A stretch of 64,000 nucleotides of DNA, from NCBI GenBank assembly GCA_021805865.1, contig JAJZDX010000008.1, forward strand, positions 62,001-126,000, written 5' to 3'. Position numbers and translations under genes: made by a program. Source of the DNA: Pseudomonadota bacterium. Its GTDB lineage: Bacteria > Pseudomonadota > Gammaproteobacteria > Steroidobacterales > Steroidobacteraceae. The first letter of the stretch is position 1. Each line of letters opens with the position of its first letter. The notes beneath the pieces are model-generated. The model was not told the DNA's origin. It saw nothing but the letters and a program-made list of their open reading frames with translations, and did not search any database. This document shows, piece after piece, positions 40,557 through 48,543 of this stretch.

Positions 40557-42362
40557 CTATTCCTGCGGCCGCTCGGCCGCATGCTTACCCTCATTCCCCG
40601 CGCCGCGCGCGAGGTATCGCTCGATCAGTCGCCGCAGGTGACTCTCGTCAGCCTCCGCGACTTGCACGCCGAGGTGGGGGTCTACGATCTGTGTCGCCTC
40701 GCTTTTCTTGATCCCGAGCACGTCCATCATGGGCGGATCCGAGCCATCGTCCGTGACGAGCAGGAAACACGTCACCGGGTTCTTCTGTCCCTCGCGATCG
40801 AGCCGCCAGAGGATCTGCTGGTGGATGCCGGGGGACCAGTCGAGCTCCCCGAGTATCACGACGGAGGAGCGGTGCTGAAGCCCGTCCACCCCTGCGCCGG
40901 AGCGAAGCGACAGGATGAGGATGTCCGTGTCGCCGTCCAGGAACCGGCGCTTCTCGGCCTCCTTGCGAGCCGCGGTCTCGGAGCCCGTGTACATTGCGGG
41001 TTTCAAGTCCGCGAGCGCCTCGAGCCAGATTCGGTAGACCTCGCGGTGCCAGCCGACGAGCAGCACCGGCTCGCCGGCCTCCACCATGAGCCGCGCGAAC
41101 TGCGCAACGGTCTTGGCCTTGGCGATCCCGGTGGCCTGGCGCACCATAATGTCGAGTTCGCGGGCCGCTTGGCCGCGCTCGACGAAGCTGCCGGTGGTGG
41201 CGCGAATGGCGAGCTGCTGCGCGAGCGCTTCCACGGATTCGACGGTCTTGGCGTCATAGTCGATGGTTTCGACGATGATCGAGGTCTTCGGCAGTTGCTG
41301 CCCTACGTCGCTCTTCAATCGGCGGATGAGTGCGTGCTGCTCGCGCAGGTAAGTCCCGAGGGCCTTCGGGTCCTTGATGTGCCCGCCGCGCCCCGCAGCG
41401 CGGTTGACCCATTCGCGCTCGAAGTCCGTCCATCCGCCGAGGACGGCATCGTCGATGAACTGCATCACGTTCCACATCTCGACGCCGTAGTTGTAGATCG
41501 GCGTGGCGGTCAAGCCGAGGCGGTACGTGACCCCCTGGGAGAGGAGGAATGCCGCGGCACCTTTCTGCGTGCCCTTCCCGGTGCGCAGACTTTGCGGCTC
41601 GTCGAACACGGCGGTCTTGAAGAAATTGCCGTGCGACTTGAAGAACTGGATCCACCCGCCGATCTGACTCACGCGAAAGATGTACACGTCGGCGAGCGGC
41701 AGATTGTACGGGGAACCCTTCTCGATCAGGTGGACCGAGAGTTCCGTGAAAGCGGTGATCTTGTCCGCCCATTGCCGCTGCATGTGAGCGTCGCAGATTA
41801 CTGCGGCGGGCAACGTGCCCGACGTACTCGCGAGAAATCCCGCCGCGGTGTACGTCTTGCCGAGTCCGCCTTCATCGCCGAGGAGAAGACTCTTGCGCCG
41901 GCGCAGGACCTCGATCGCCTGCGCCTGGTAGTCGCGGATCCGCTGTCCCGGCTTCACGCCCGCGATGGGGGATGCGCGATAGGCGGGCAGCAGGATGCGC
42001 TCGAGTTCGGCCTGCTCATGATCCCATCCGCGCCGGCCGGTATCGAGCACATGGCGGTCCTCCGCCGTCATGGCAAGCGGATATCGCAAGGTGAACCACT
42101 CGAGGTCTGCGGCGTGCATCAGGTCGTTCGGCAGGTGAAACGGGCCAGCCGATTCCTTCGGCACACGCGGGAAGAGATGCTTGAAGCGGATCGCGACGTG
42201 TGGCTCCAAGTCGGCGATCTCCCATCGGCCCTGCGCCGGACTCGGTCCGGTGCGGCGGCACCCATTGTCATCGGCGACGAGCCGCAGCGTCCCGTAGGTC
42301 CGTGCCTGCGGCGGGCGCTCTTGCGGAGGCGACTCAAGAGGTAGGGGAAGCGCAGCGCTCAC
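40557..42362 (-). CDS. SNF2-type DEAD-box family helicase/translocase
   Basis: 601 residues from a GTG at 42362 that overlaps the nuclease stop (GTGA). Walker A LLLGDEGGLGKTYTA (about 160-174, the GDExGxGKT form of SNF2 proteins), motif II VFDEPQSL (DEPQ instead of DEAH), motif III LTATPIYN, and a C-terminal helicase domain with VLLVGWHREVY, ILSLRSGAGVDGLQ and QQILWRLDREGQ (motifs IV-VI). The overlap with a PD-(D/E)XK nuclease gene suggests the two act together on DNA, possibly in recombination or phage replication. Confidence 0.88.
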   Translation of the reverse strand: MSAALPLPLESPPQERPPQARTYGTLRLVADDNGCRRTGPSPAQGRWEIADLEPHVAIRFKHLFPRVPKESAGPFHLPNDLMHAADLEWFTLRYPLAMTAEDRHVLDTGRRGWDHEQAELERILLPAYRASPIAGVKPGQRIRDYQAQAIEVLRRRKSLLLGDEGGLGKTYTAAGFLASTSGTLPAAVICDAHMQRQWADKITAFTELSVHLIEKGSPYNLPLADVYIFRVSQIGGWIQFFKSHGNFFKTAVFDEPQSLRTGKGTQKGAAAFLLSQGVTYRLGLTATPIYNYGVEMWNVMQFIDDAVLGGWTDFEREWVNRAAGRGGHIKDPKALGTYLREQHALIRRLKSDVGQQLPKTSIIVETIDYDAKTVESVEALAQQLAIRATTGSFVERGQAARELDIMVRQATGIAKAKTVAQFARLMVEAGEPVLLVGWHREVYRIWLEALADLKPAMYTGSETAARKEAEKRRFLDGDTDILILSLRSGAGVDGLQHRSSVVILGELDWSPGIHQQILWRLDREGQKNPVTCFLLVTDDGSDPPMMDVLGIKKSEATQIVDPHLGVQVAEADESHLRRLIERYLARGAGNEGKHAAERPQE

Positions 42363-42790
42363 AGCAGCCACCCCTTCGAGAGGGACGCGGCGTAGACGGG
42401 TTTGCCGCGAATCTCGGCCGGCAGCCCCATGCTGAGGTTCGAGGCGAGGATGATGGCCGCGACCTCGGGGTGTCGGGTGTAGCGCTCGATCTGTCGGTAG
42501 ATGTCGATTTTGCGCGGCCCGCCGCCCGGGCCTTTGAGTTTGCACTCGACTGCGATCCATTGGGTGAGTGCGCGGGGGCAGGGTATTAGGAAGTCGGGGA
42601 TGTCCTCGGCCGAGAGGCGGTGCTCGCGCTCGAAGGGAATTCCGGCTGATGCGAGGGCGACGCTGATCCCGGACTGCATGACTTTCTCCGTGGATAGGTC
42701 CACGCGCGTCCTCGAGAGCAGCCGTACGAGGGTGGCGCAGAAAGACGGCGTGTCGGGGCAGCCGGCACCAGGTGGTGCGGTCTCAGTCAT
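42359..42790 (-). CDS. PD-(D/E)XK nuclease-like protein (VRR-NUC-like)
   Basis: 143 residues. A nuclease core is visible: EREHRLSAEDIPDFLIP then QWIAVECKLKG, giving the D...ExK triad (IPD-x(n)-ECK), followed by IERYTRHPEVAAIILASN and MGLPAEIRGKPVYAASLSKGWL. Holliday-junction-resolvase-like or VRR-NUC-type nucleases look like this. The ATG at 42790 overlaps the upstream DUF4031 stop (ATGA), and its own stop overlaps the helicase start, so three genes are translationally coupled. Confidence 0.75.
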   Translation of the reverse strand: MTETAPPGAGCPDTPSFCATLVRLLSRTRVDLSTEKVMQSGISVALASAGIPFEREHRLSAEDIPDFLIPCPRALTQWIAVECKLKGPGGGPRKIDIYRQIERYTRHPEVAAIILASNLSMGLPAEIRGKPVYAASLSKGWLL

Positions 42791-43113
42791 GTCTGCGCGA
42801 AACCTCTGGTGCACCGAAGGTCCTCGGCCCAGGCCAACCCGACAGTGGTGCGCCGACGAATGGCGTCGTGAATTCGACGTATGATGGCGACGAGCTCGTG
42901 GCGGTCGACTTCGAGGGCACCATGCGCGATCGCGAGTGCTCGCTTGCCTTTGGCGATGTCGTAGTGGGGCGTGCTGGCCGAGTGCTGATACCAGCGCCGC
43001 GCGACACCAATCCGGTCGACCATGGCATGGAGTTCAGTCGGCGTATCGGCCAGCAGATGGCACATGAGCATCCAGCCAAAGCGGTGTTGAGGTTGATCGA
43101 CGTACACGCCCAT
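42787..43113 (-). CDS. DUF4031 family protein
   Basis: 108 residues. The start MGVYVDQPQHRFGWMLMCHLLADTPTELHAMVDRIGVARRWYQ and the following PHYDIAKGKRALAIAHGALEVDR match DUF4031, a small family common in phages and actinobacteria whose function is unknown. It has no membrane segment or cysteine cluster. Its stop overlaps the nuclease start, placing it at the head of the DUF4031-nuclease-helicase set. Confidence 0.85.
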   Translation of the reverse strand: MGVYVDQPQHRFGWMLMCHLLADTPTELHAMVDRIGVARRWYQHSASTPHYDIAKGKRALAIAHGALEVDRHELVAIIRRIHDAIRRRTTVGLAWAEDLRCTRGFAQT

Positions 43114-43118
43114 GCCGT

Positions 43119-43448
43119 TTACCGTTTCACGCCCGCGATGGATTCCTGTTCCAATCCGCCGGCCGCGCTTCGCGCCCTCCGGACACAGTGATCAACGTCC
43201 GCATAATCTGCGGCGCCACGTTCGCGGTAGACCTCGCTCTTGAGACACTGGCGAAATTCTTTGATCGCGGAAGTGCGAAAGGCTTGGGGGACTGCGGAGA
43301 CACGATTGACGGCAGCCTGAACGTATGCGGGTGACGCGGTGTTGTTTGGAGCAGCGGCATACCAGATAATGCCTCCGACGCCGCCACATATGAAAACGAC
43401 AAGGCCGATTGCGAAGACGGCCGGCCAAAAATCGCTATCAGTAGACAT
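43119..43448 (-). CDS. Small single-pass membrane protein
   Basis: 109 residues: short polar start (MSTDSDFWP), one membrane helix (AVFAIGLVVFICGGVGGIIWYAA, about 10-32), then a polar domain with two cysteines (QCLKSE, DHCVRR) probably outside the cytoplasm. No family recognised. Start chosen at 43448 because it gives a clean N-terminus and overlaps the preceding gene by 11 bp. Confidence 0.65.
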   Translation of the reverse strand: MSTDSDFWPAVFAIGLVVFICGGVGGIIWYAAAPNNTASPAYVQAAVNRVSAVPQAFRTSAIKEFRQCLKSEVYRERGAADYADVDHCVRRARSAAGGLEQESIAGVKR

Positions 43449-43707
43449 GTTGAATCGCCTTCTTGATGATCGCCAGCAGTCGTAATTCCGCACGGCTGGC
43501 TTGTGCTGCGGAAATGCATCGGGTCGCGCTCAACTGGATGATGGCCCGGCGCGTTCGCTCCAGCGAAGCGGTGGTATGGAGGGGTAACTTAATGCCCTGA
43601 GCCCGGAGCTGGTCGCGGATGTGCTCCGCGAAGGTGCCGAGTTCGACGGTGAGCGTCGCGGGCGTGCCGTTGTCGGAGCGACGACGTCGGTGGGAATTCA
43701 TGGTCAT
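43438..43707 (-). CDS. Hypothetical phage protein
   Basis: About 89 residues from the ATG at 43707 (alternatives at 43725 and 43701). A basic start (MNSHRRRRSDNG) leads into LTVELGTFAEHIRDQLRAQGIKL and helical sequence ending RLLAIIKKAIQHVY. The middle could pack as a small helical DNA-binding protein but no motif is clear. It lies between the MazG-like gene and the membrane protein gene, overlapping the latter. Confidence 0.6.
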   Translation of the reverse strand: MTMNSHRRRRSDNGTPATLTVELGTFAEHIRDQLRAQGIKLPLHTTASLERTRRAIIQLSATRCISAAQASRAELRLLAIIKKAIQHVY

Positions 43708-43714
43708 TTGCTCG

Positions 43715-44050
43715 TTACTCAGCATTGAACCGTCCGGTACCATTCAACGTTGCTGGCACGACGGAATGGTGTAGATAACGTTCAATGTGCTTCAGCTTCT
43801 CATCGGCCAGCAAATGAATCGTGCTCTCTCGCGCGATGCCCGCTTCGCAGACGAGTTTCATGGCTGCGCGGACATCACCCATCTCGCGCTCGAGCGTATA
43901 GGCGTTCACTTCCCGAGATTCCGGGTGGTAGTTCCGCAGCCCGTGGCGCTGAATCTTCGAGATGATCTGGATGACTTCGGCGCACTCCTCTGCGAGGACC
44001 GCCAGGAGTTCATCTTCGGCCGGGGTCAGACCATTGAAATGCTCAGTCAT
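43715..44050 (-). CDS. Single-repeat MazG-like protein
   Basis: 111 residues. The dimetal motif of the all-alpha NTP pyrophosphatase superfamily is visible: LLAVLAEECAEVIQIISKIQRHG followed by LEREMGDVRAAMKLV (EExxE then ExxD). Phage MazG-like proteins hydrolyse (d)NTPs or lower (p)ppGpp levels, although the phage role is debated. Together with the deoxyribonucleotidase it suggests the phage adjusts host nucleotide pools. Confidence 0.82.
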   Translation of the reverse strand: MTEHFNGLTPAEDELLAVLAEECAEVIQIISKIQRHGLRNYHPESREVNAYTLEREMGDVRAAMKLVCEAGIARESTIHLLADEKLKHIERYLHHSVVPATLNGTGRFNAE

Positions 44051-44060
44051 GGCAGTCTCC

Positions 44061-44699
44061 TCACTGAGAAGCCAATGCAGGTGCTTGGGACCGCTGCACG
44101 CGCTCCCAGTGAGTCAGTTCCTCGATTCGGCGTTCGCACTTGAGGACGAACCCTTGCCCCTTCTCGCCGAGCCACTCCATGAGGTGCTCGACGCATTCGT
44201 AGTCATCGACGGTGAGTTCGGGCCGTTTCTTCAGCGCCTCGCCGCATAGATAACTCGTGATGTCTCGGCCGAAGTGATCGTCGGGGGCCAGGAGATGTTC
44301 GAGCGTCCGGTATCCATGGTTGATGCCCGGTGAGCGCGTGTTCTGTGTCGTCCAGGCGATGAGCCACGCACGGCCTGGGTACTCACGGAATTTCTCGACG
44401 AGCCGATTGGCGGAGAGCCGAATCCCTTGCCCGCAGGCGGTGCCGAGCCAGATCACCACGGAAGTGCAGATTGAGGCGTGACGCTGCGTCACGTAGGAGG
44501 GGTGTTTCCACAGAATATCGACCAACATGCCATTTGGCACGTGGTAGCCATCCTGCGGGAGCTCGCGCATCAGGTGCTGCCACTCCTCGAAGTAGACACG
44601 CTCGCCGATGTGACCGGATCGGGGATAGCAGGCGCGGATCGGCCTGTATTCGAACCAACCCTGCTCGAAGAGGTAGTCTTCGTATTCGCTGTTTTCCAT
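44061..44699 (-). CDS. Hypothetical phage protein, 212 residues
   Basis: Soluble, acidic start (MENSEYEDYLFEQGWFEYRPI), aromatic-rich, with ICTSVVIWLGTACGQG and HFGRDITSYLCGEALKKRPELTVDDYECVEHLMEWLGEKG. No motif I can name. It lies directly upstream of the MazG-like gene (10 bp) in the leftward cluster. Confidence 0.7.
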   Translation of the reverse strand: MENSEYEDYLFEQGWFEYRPIRACYPRSGHIGERVYFEEWQHLMRELPQDGYHVPNGMLVDILWKHPSYVTQRHASICTSVVIWLGTACGQGIRLSANRLVEKFREYPGRAWLIAWTTQNTRSPGINHGYRTLEHLLAPDDHFGRDITSYLCGEALKKRPELTVDDYECVEHLMEWLGEKGQGFVLKCERRIEELTHWERVQRSQAPALASQ

Positions 44700-44761
44700 G
44701 ATTCATTCCCTCCGCTGTGGGAGAGCCGCGGCGGGTGTGCTGGTGAGCGAGCGAATTGCCT

Positions 44762-45298
44762 TCACGTTGCTGAGCCCGTGAACCAAGAGCGAGACTCCAA
44801 GAATCCGTCCAAAGTGTGGTGCTCGGCAGCGTAAGCGCTCATTTCTTTTGCGGCCTGGGCGCTGGTCACTCGACCTTCCAGGATGGCTATTCGGACTCGC
44901 TTCTGTAGTTCCGTTGGCTCGAACCCCTCCAGTCGATGGATCGCATCGACCTGTGCGAATACAGCGAGCATCTGATCACGACCTGAGCGTGTCCCGGCTT
45001 GACCATCAGGCATCAATCCCAAGAAACCGAGTGCCTTCTCCTGGTCCGCCGAGTAAGCCGGCGAGCCAATATCCGCGATGAGATCGTCTCGGTGCGCCCA
45101 CTGCGCAGCGCACACGGTGAATCCGGCATCGAAGGCTTGTAGGAGTGCGCCGTTCAGCCGCTTGATTTCCTTCGCCTGGTGTTCGATGTGGGCAGCGATG
45201 CGCCGCAGTGGCACGGCCAGAAGCGCGTTGCCGTGGGCCTGCCGTTGTAGAAAGCGCAGTGCATCGTCGATGGTGGACGGAATGGGTGTGTCGGTCAT
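44762..45298 (-). CDS. Hypothetical phage protein, 178 residues
   Basis: Begins MTDTPIPSTIDDALRFLQRQ; predicted mainly helical, with a coiled segment (IAAHIEHQAKEIKRLNGALLQAF) and a C-terminal helical domain. No recognised domain. Its start overlaps the stop of the upstream membrane-protein gene (ATGA), so it is co-translated with it. Confidence 0.7.
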   Translation of the reverse strand: MTDTPIPSTIDDALRFLQRQAHGNALLAVPLRRIAAHIEHQAKEIKRLNGALLQAFDAGFTVCAAQWAHRDDLIADIGSPAYSADQEKALGFLGLMPDGQAGTRSGRDQMLAVFAQVDAIHRLEGFEPTELQKRVRIAILEGRVTSAQAAKEMSAYAAEHHTLDGFLESRSWFTGSAT

Positions 45299-45864
45299 GA
45301 CTCGATCACTCCCCGCCGCGCCAGGACGGCGAAATTCGAATCGACTGGCGGCACCGCTGTGTGCTCTGGCAGGATCCGGACCGATTCGCGAATGTGCACC
45401 GCCTCTCGCTCAATGAGCATGGATTGCGCAACAGGGATTGCGGGCATCGCCACCGCGCGCGGGTCGCTGCGCATGACCGGTTCCGCCCGGGTCGGGGCGT
45501 TGGACTCATGCCCACGTGCCATCATCCGGCTCATCGCTTCGCGCATGGCGGGACTCGAAAAGAACTCAAACCCCTCGTCGCGCACAAAGAGACGCAGTTG
45601 CGCCGCCGTCCGCCGCTCGGCCCGCCGCCAATGAACGAGCCCCATGATCGAGGTCACGAAGTAGTAGGCGAAGAGGGCGAGTGTCCACCACTCGTTCAAC
45701 AGGGCGAAGTACAGCACGGCGAGTGCGTTCGCCGGGATCCAGAATCGCCACCCCCGCGCATCTCGTCGGCGAATGAACTCGTTACCCGCGATGGCGAGCA
45801 GCACGAAGGCGATATTGAGCACGGTGAGGGTGGAGAGAGTGGCGGGAATGTTGGGAAGAGTCAT
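45295..45864 (-). CDS. Three-helix membrane protein resembling part of PnuC
   Basis: 189 residues. Three membrane segments: VLNIAFVLLAIAGNEF, WIPANALAVLYFALL and ALFAYYFVTSIMGLVHW. The arrangement, with aromatic-rich ends and a WRR after the third helix, resembles one half of the nicotinamide riboside transporter PnuC, which some phages carry; this is a weak resemblance. A cytoplasmic tail of about 100 residues follows. AGGAG seven bases before the ATG at 45864 fixes the start. It overlaps both neighbours by ATGA. Confidence 0.6.
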   Translation of the reverse strand: MTLPNIPATLSTLTVLNIAFVLLAIAGNEFIRRRDARGWRFWIPANALAVLYFALLNEWWTLALFAYYFVTSIMGLVHWRRAERRTAAQLRLFVRDEGFEFFSSPAMREAMSRMMARGHESNAPTRAEPVMRSDPRAVAMPAIPVAQSMLIEREAVHIRESVRILPEHTAVPPVDSNFAVLARRGVIES

Positions 45865-46085
45865 GACGCGCTCTCCTGGCTCGCGCCCCCGTCGTAGGGC
45901 GTGATGCGACGACGTTGGTCCGAAATGCCGATCACAACTACGACGATCACGAAGGATAGGGCGTAGAGGGCGATGATCCAATGAACGGGATGCGGATGGA
46001 GCGAGTAAACGTGCCACCCGAGATACCCGAGTCCGAGGATCACAATGACAAAGATCCGTGCGAGCATCGTGATGTCGTGGCTCAT
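45861..46085 (-). CDS. Small two-helix membrane protein
   Basis: 74 residues: MSHDITM, helix 1 LARIFVIVILGLGYLGWHVY, a short loop with histidines (SLHPHPVHW), helix 2 IIALYALSFVIVVVVIGI, then a basic tail. No family recognised. It sits between the lipoprotein and the PnuC-like gene and overlaps the latter. Small membrane proteins at this place in temperate phages are often exclusion factors or holin-like; that is only a suggestion. Confidence 0.65.
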   Translation of the reverse strand: MSHDITMLARIFVIVILGLGYLGWHVYSLHPHPVHWIIALYALSFVIVVVVIGISDQRRRITPYDGGASQESAS

Positions 46086-46089
46086 AGTG

Positions 46090-46749
46090 TCATCCGCCTC
46101 TGTCCCAATGTAGTTTGTGGTTGTCCGGAGTCGGCCCGATGTATCGCTTGTAAGCTGCAATCCAGTCGTGTGCGATTTCGCTTTGCGCTGTGGCAAGGGG
46201 CAGCTCACGGTGGCACACCAACCAGTGCAGCCGGGCCTCGAGCCGGTCTTTCGCGTAGCTGCCCCATCCTCCTGCGACGCGATGGGGTTGCGGCCACAGG
46301 TTCTTCGGGCTTGTTGGTGATCCCCCGAGAGACAGGGCGACTTCGTGATCTTCCTCATAATCCCGCAGCCAGCGGTCCCGGTAGCCGTACTCGCGGATCT
46401 GCAAGCGCTTCAGCCGTTCAGTGTAGCGCTCCGGCGGGCGGATGCTGCGCGAGTAGCCGCGCACGCAAATCGTCTGGTGGATATCAGCCTGCGTGACCGC
46501 AGGATTCAACGCGCCAGGGGTGAGACCTGGATTTGGAAGCGCCTCGCGCAGCGGATGCTGCGCATCGTGGTGGCGGTGGGAATCGTATCGGGCACGCCAA
46601 TAGGTGTCCCGAGACCGGAAATTGCTCGTGTTCTGACTCGATCCGCCGAGCCCGTGCTGTGAGGCAAGGGCCGACGGGTGACCGCAACCCAAGAGGGCGA
46701 GCGAGCCGAGAAGAGCGGCGATAGCGGCGGCGCGGTGACGTGAGAACAC
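46090..46749 (-). CDS. Predicted lipoprotein with HNH-type endonuclease motif
   Basis: About 219 residues from a GTG at 46749 with GGAG upstream. The N-terminus is a lipoprotein signal: basic start, AAAIAALLGSLALLGC, with Cys22 as acylation site. The C-terminal domain has YEEDHEVALSLGGSPTSPKNLWPQP (about 131-155), the EDH...GG...NLWPQ form of a widespread HNH-like family, often secreted. A DNA-cutting enzyme held at the membrane by a phage could damage incoming DNA, but this is inference. It is the first gene after the operator promoter at 46819-46846. Confidence 0.75.
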   Translation of the reverse strand: MFSRHRAAAIAALLGSLALLGCGHPSALASQHGLGGSSQNTSNFRSRDTYWRARYDSHRHHDAQHPLREALPNPGLTPGALNPAVTQADIHQTICVRGYSRSIRPPERYTERLKRLQIREYGYRDRWLRDYEEDHEVALSLGGSPTSPKNLWPQPHRVAGGWGSYAKDRLEARLHWLVCHRELPLATAQSEIAHDWIAAYKRYIGPTPDNHKLHWDRGG

Positions 46750-46818
46750 TCGGTACTTCTCCTCCCTTCCTTGGGCCGACCATCCGACCCAAGGAAGGGC
46801 TTCAGCAATGTTGCAGAG

Positions 46819-46846
46819 CGTATGGTATACCATACGTCCCTGTCAA
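46819..46846 (-). promoter_or_regulatory. Promoter of the distal leftward cluster with 18-bp perfect palindromic operator
   Basis: On the minus strand TTGACA (46846-46841), 16-bp spacer, CATACG (46824-46819). The palindrome CGTATGGTATACCATACG (46819-46836) is perfect and covers most of the spacer and the -10. It would serve the gene at 46749 and probably the run of minus-strand genes down to 39288. Expected start near 46812. Confidence 0.7.
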
Positions 46847-46907
46847 GAGAAACCTACTCTGATCGAAGGCACGGACCGTTCCGGGGTCCGAGCGATGAAG
46901 CCCGACG

Positions 46908-47210
46908 TTATGCCGTGCCAGGCGGTATCTGGATCCCGCCCTGCAGGCGATCCTCGGCGGCGATTTCGGCGCGCAGATTCTCCATCACAGGATCGCGCGC
47001 GCCACCGGCCGCGAGGTGCAGGTCGTACCAGCGCTGCATGAGCTCGCAGCGCTGACTCACGCCGAGATGGGTCATGGCGATCTCATTGTGATGACAGAAC
47101 CGCAGGAACGGGCGTGCCTCATAAAGGTAATCAGTGCCGTCGACGCGAAATGCGAGGTCGGCGAAATCGACGCTGGTTGGGAGAGTGAGGGACTTGAAAC
47201 GGTCAAACAT
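46908..47210 (-). CDS. Hypothetical phage protein, 100 residues
   Basis: Start MFDRFKSLTLPTSVDFADLAFRV with AGGA nine bases before the ATG. Soluble, with FCHHNEIAMTHLGVSQRCELMQRWYDLHLAAGG; no family recognised. Last gene of the proximal leftward cluster, just before the intergenic operator. Confidence 0.65.
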   Translation of the reverse strand: MFDRFKSLTLPTSVDFADLAFRVDGTDYLYEARPFLRFCHHNEIAMTHLGVSQRCELMQRWYDLHLAAGGARDPVMENLRAEIAAEDRLQGGIQIPPGTA

Positions 47211-47305
47211 GGGAAGAAATCCTCGCGATGGGTTGTGTTGGGACCTCTTCGAAAAGAGGTCGATCATAGAGTGAAGGCACCGGTTTTATCCCGAGTCCCG
47301 CGTGC

Positions 47306-47473
47306 TCATGGGGATGCTCGGGGTTCGGTCTCTGTTGCCTGGGAAGCCAATTGCGCCTCGAGGATGCGGATTCGGTCGCGGAGAGACTTGTGCAGGCAGA
47401 CGGCTTCGGCCATCACGCCGGCAGCGAGACATTTTGGCTCGAAGGCCCTGCCGGACGCAGTGAGCATGGGCAT
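47306..47473 (-). CDS. Small hypothetical protein, 55 residues
   Basis: Reads MPMLTASGRAFEPKCLAAGV then a helical segment with LHKSLRDRIRILEAQLASQ. It starts five bases after the preceding stop and keeps the spacing of the cluster, which is the main reason to accept it. No family recognised; the C-terminal half could be a short coiled coil. Confidence 0.5.
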   Translation of the reverse strand: MPMLTASGRAFEPKCLAAGVMAEAVCLHKSLRDRIRILEAQLASQATETEPRASP

Positions 47474-47478
47474 GGTCG

Positions 47479-47739
47479 CTAATCCCGCAGAGCGTTGACG
47501 CGCTGCATTGCGGCATGGAGACGCGCGCGCACGATGACGAGTGTGATCTGCACATCTTCGGGATCGACACCGTCGGCGTCCACGGCGACGATTGCCGTGG
47601 CCAGCACGCTTTCGGTGTCCATAAGGTCATCGACGATGCCGAGGAGCTCTCGGCGGTGCGTCGAGTCTGTGGCCGATATGGCGGTTGAGGCTGGCATCGC
47701 TGAGCGTTGGCGAGTCTTGAGGGTGGTCTTTTGAGTCAT
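47479..47739 (-). CDS. Hypothetical phage protein, 86 residues
   Basis: Start MTQKTTLKTRQRSAMPAS with AGGA eight bases upstream. The C-terminal 50 residues (HRRELLGIVDDLMDTESVLATAIVAVDADGVDPEDVQITLVIVRARLHAAMQRVNAL) look like two helices. No family recognised. Part of the proximal leftward cluster. Confidence 0.65.
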   Translation of the reverse strand: MTQKTTLKTRQRSAMPASTAISATDSTHRRELLGIVDDLMDTESVLATAIVAVDADGVDPEDVQITLVIVRARLHAAMQRVNALRD

Positions 47740-47816
47740 GTGGAAGTCCTGGGAACGAAGTCCATCGTTTTATGCTATGAAATCCGCGCGCTCTGCGCTC
47801 GTCGAGTTCCCGAATG

Positions 47817-48539
47817 TCATTCGGAAAAATATTCCACGTGTCGATGCAGGATTTCTTCGAAGCATTCGCGAACCGGATCATCGCTGCTGCCGCGCCTGGC
47901 GTGCCAGGCCGTGAGGCGTTCCGCCAAGACACGAACCAGGGCGAGTTGATCGCGTGCACAGAGGTCATCGCCGATGATGGCGAGGAGGTCCCGCGCGAAC
48001 TCGTCGCAATCCACGTGGGGGTCTCTTCTCTCGTACCGCAGCGCTTCCAAATTGCAATTGGTTTCGATCGCGATGCGCACGCGCCGCTGAGGATGGGGGT
48101 AGGCGCATCCAGATGCGTCCGTCGTCCAAGGGCCGGGCAAAAGCGCCGCGATTTCCTTCGCGCTCATCCCGTGCGCAGGAGAGTCCGTGTTGCTGGAAAA
48201 ATCGCTACCGATGCCGAGGCTCGTCGTCGCGAAGCCTGCTTTTTCAGGTGACTCAGCCTCGCTAATCGGCCCCGTCCGTACCGCGAGAATCACGCTGTAA
48301 ACGATGAGGATTGCGCCAAGCGCGGGGAAGAACCATCTGGCGTGCCAGATGACAGCTTGAATGGCATCGGTCCAACAATCCGGTCCGGGCGTACAGTAGG
48401 GACGGGGACGGAGAAGGTGAGCCAGGAAGGGCACGGAGCTCGAAAGGATCACCAGGAGGACAAGGAATGCTCCTGCGGGAATCCAGGCCAAAATGAACCG
48501 GTTCTGCTCCGGCTTCTGTGTGGGCCAGTTCATCGGCAT
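47817..48539 (-). CDS. Two-pass membrane protein with a cytoplasmic C-terminal domain
   Basis: About 240 residues. Membrane segments at FILAWIPAGAFLVLLVILSS and WFFPALGAILIVYSVILAV flank a short external loop with two cysteines (CTPGPDCW). The C-terminal 130 residues are soluble and acidic (HVDCDEFARDLLAIIGDDLCARDQL). No family recognised. The ATG at 48539 follows the upstream stop by four bases; a second ATG two codons in is possible. Confidence 0.65.
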   Translation of the reverse strand: MPMNWPTQKPEQNRFILAWIPAGAFLVLLVILSSSVPFLAHLLRPRPYCTPGPDCWTDAIQAVIWHARWFFPALGAILIVYSVILAVRTGPISEAESPEKAGFATTSLGIGSDFSSNTDSPAHGMSAKEIAALLPGPWTTDASGCAYPHPQRRVRIAIETNCNLEALRYERRDPHVDCDEFARDLLAIIGDDLCARDQLALVRVLAERLTAWHARRGSSDDPVRECFEEILHRHVEYFSE

Positions 48540-48543
48540 GCAC

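Noticed and set aside
46872-46891. CGGACC/GGTCCG hairpin after the gene at 46908 as terminator
   Set aside because: Stem of only six pairs and no T-run follows.
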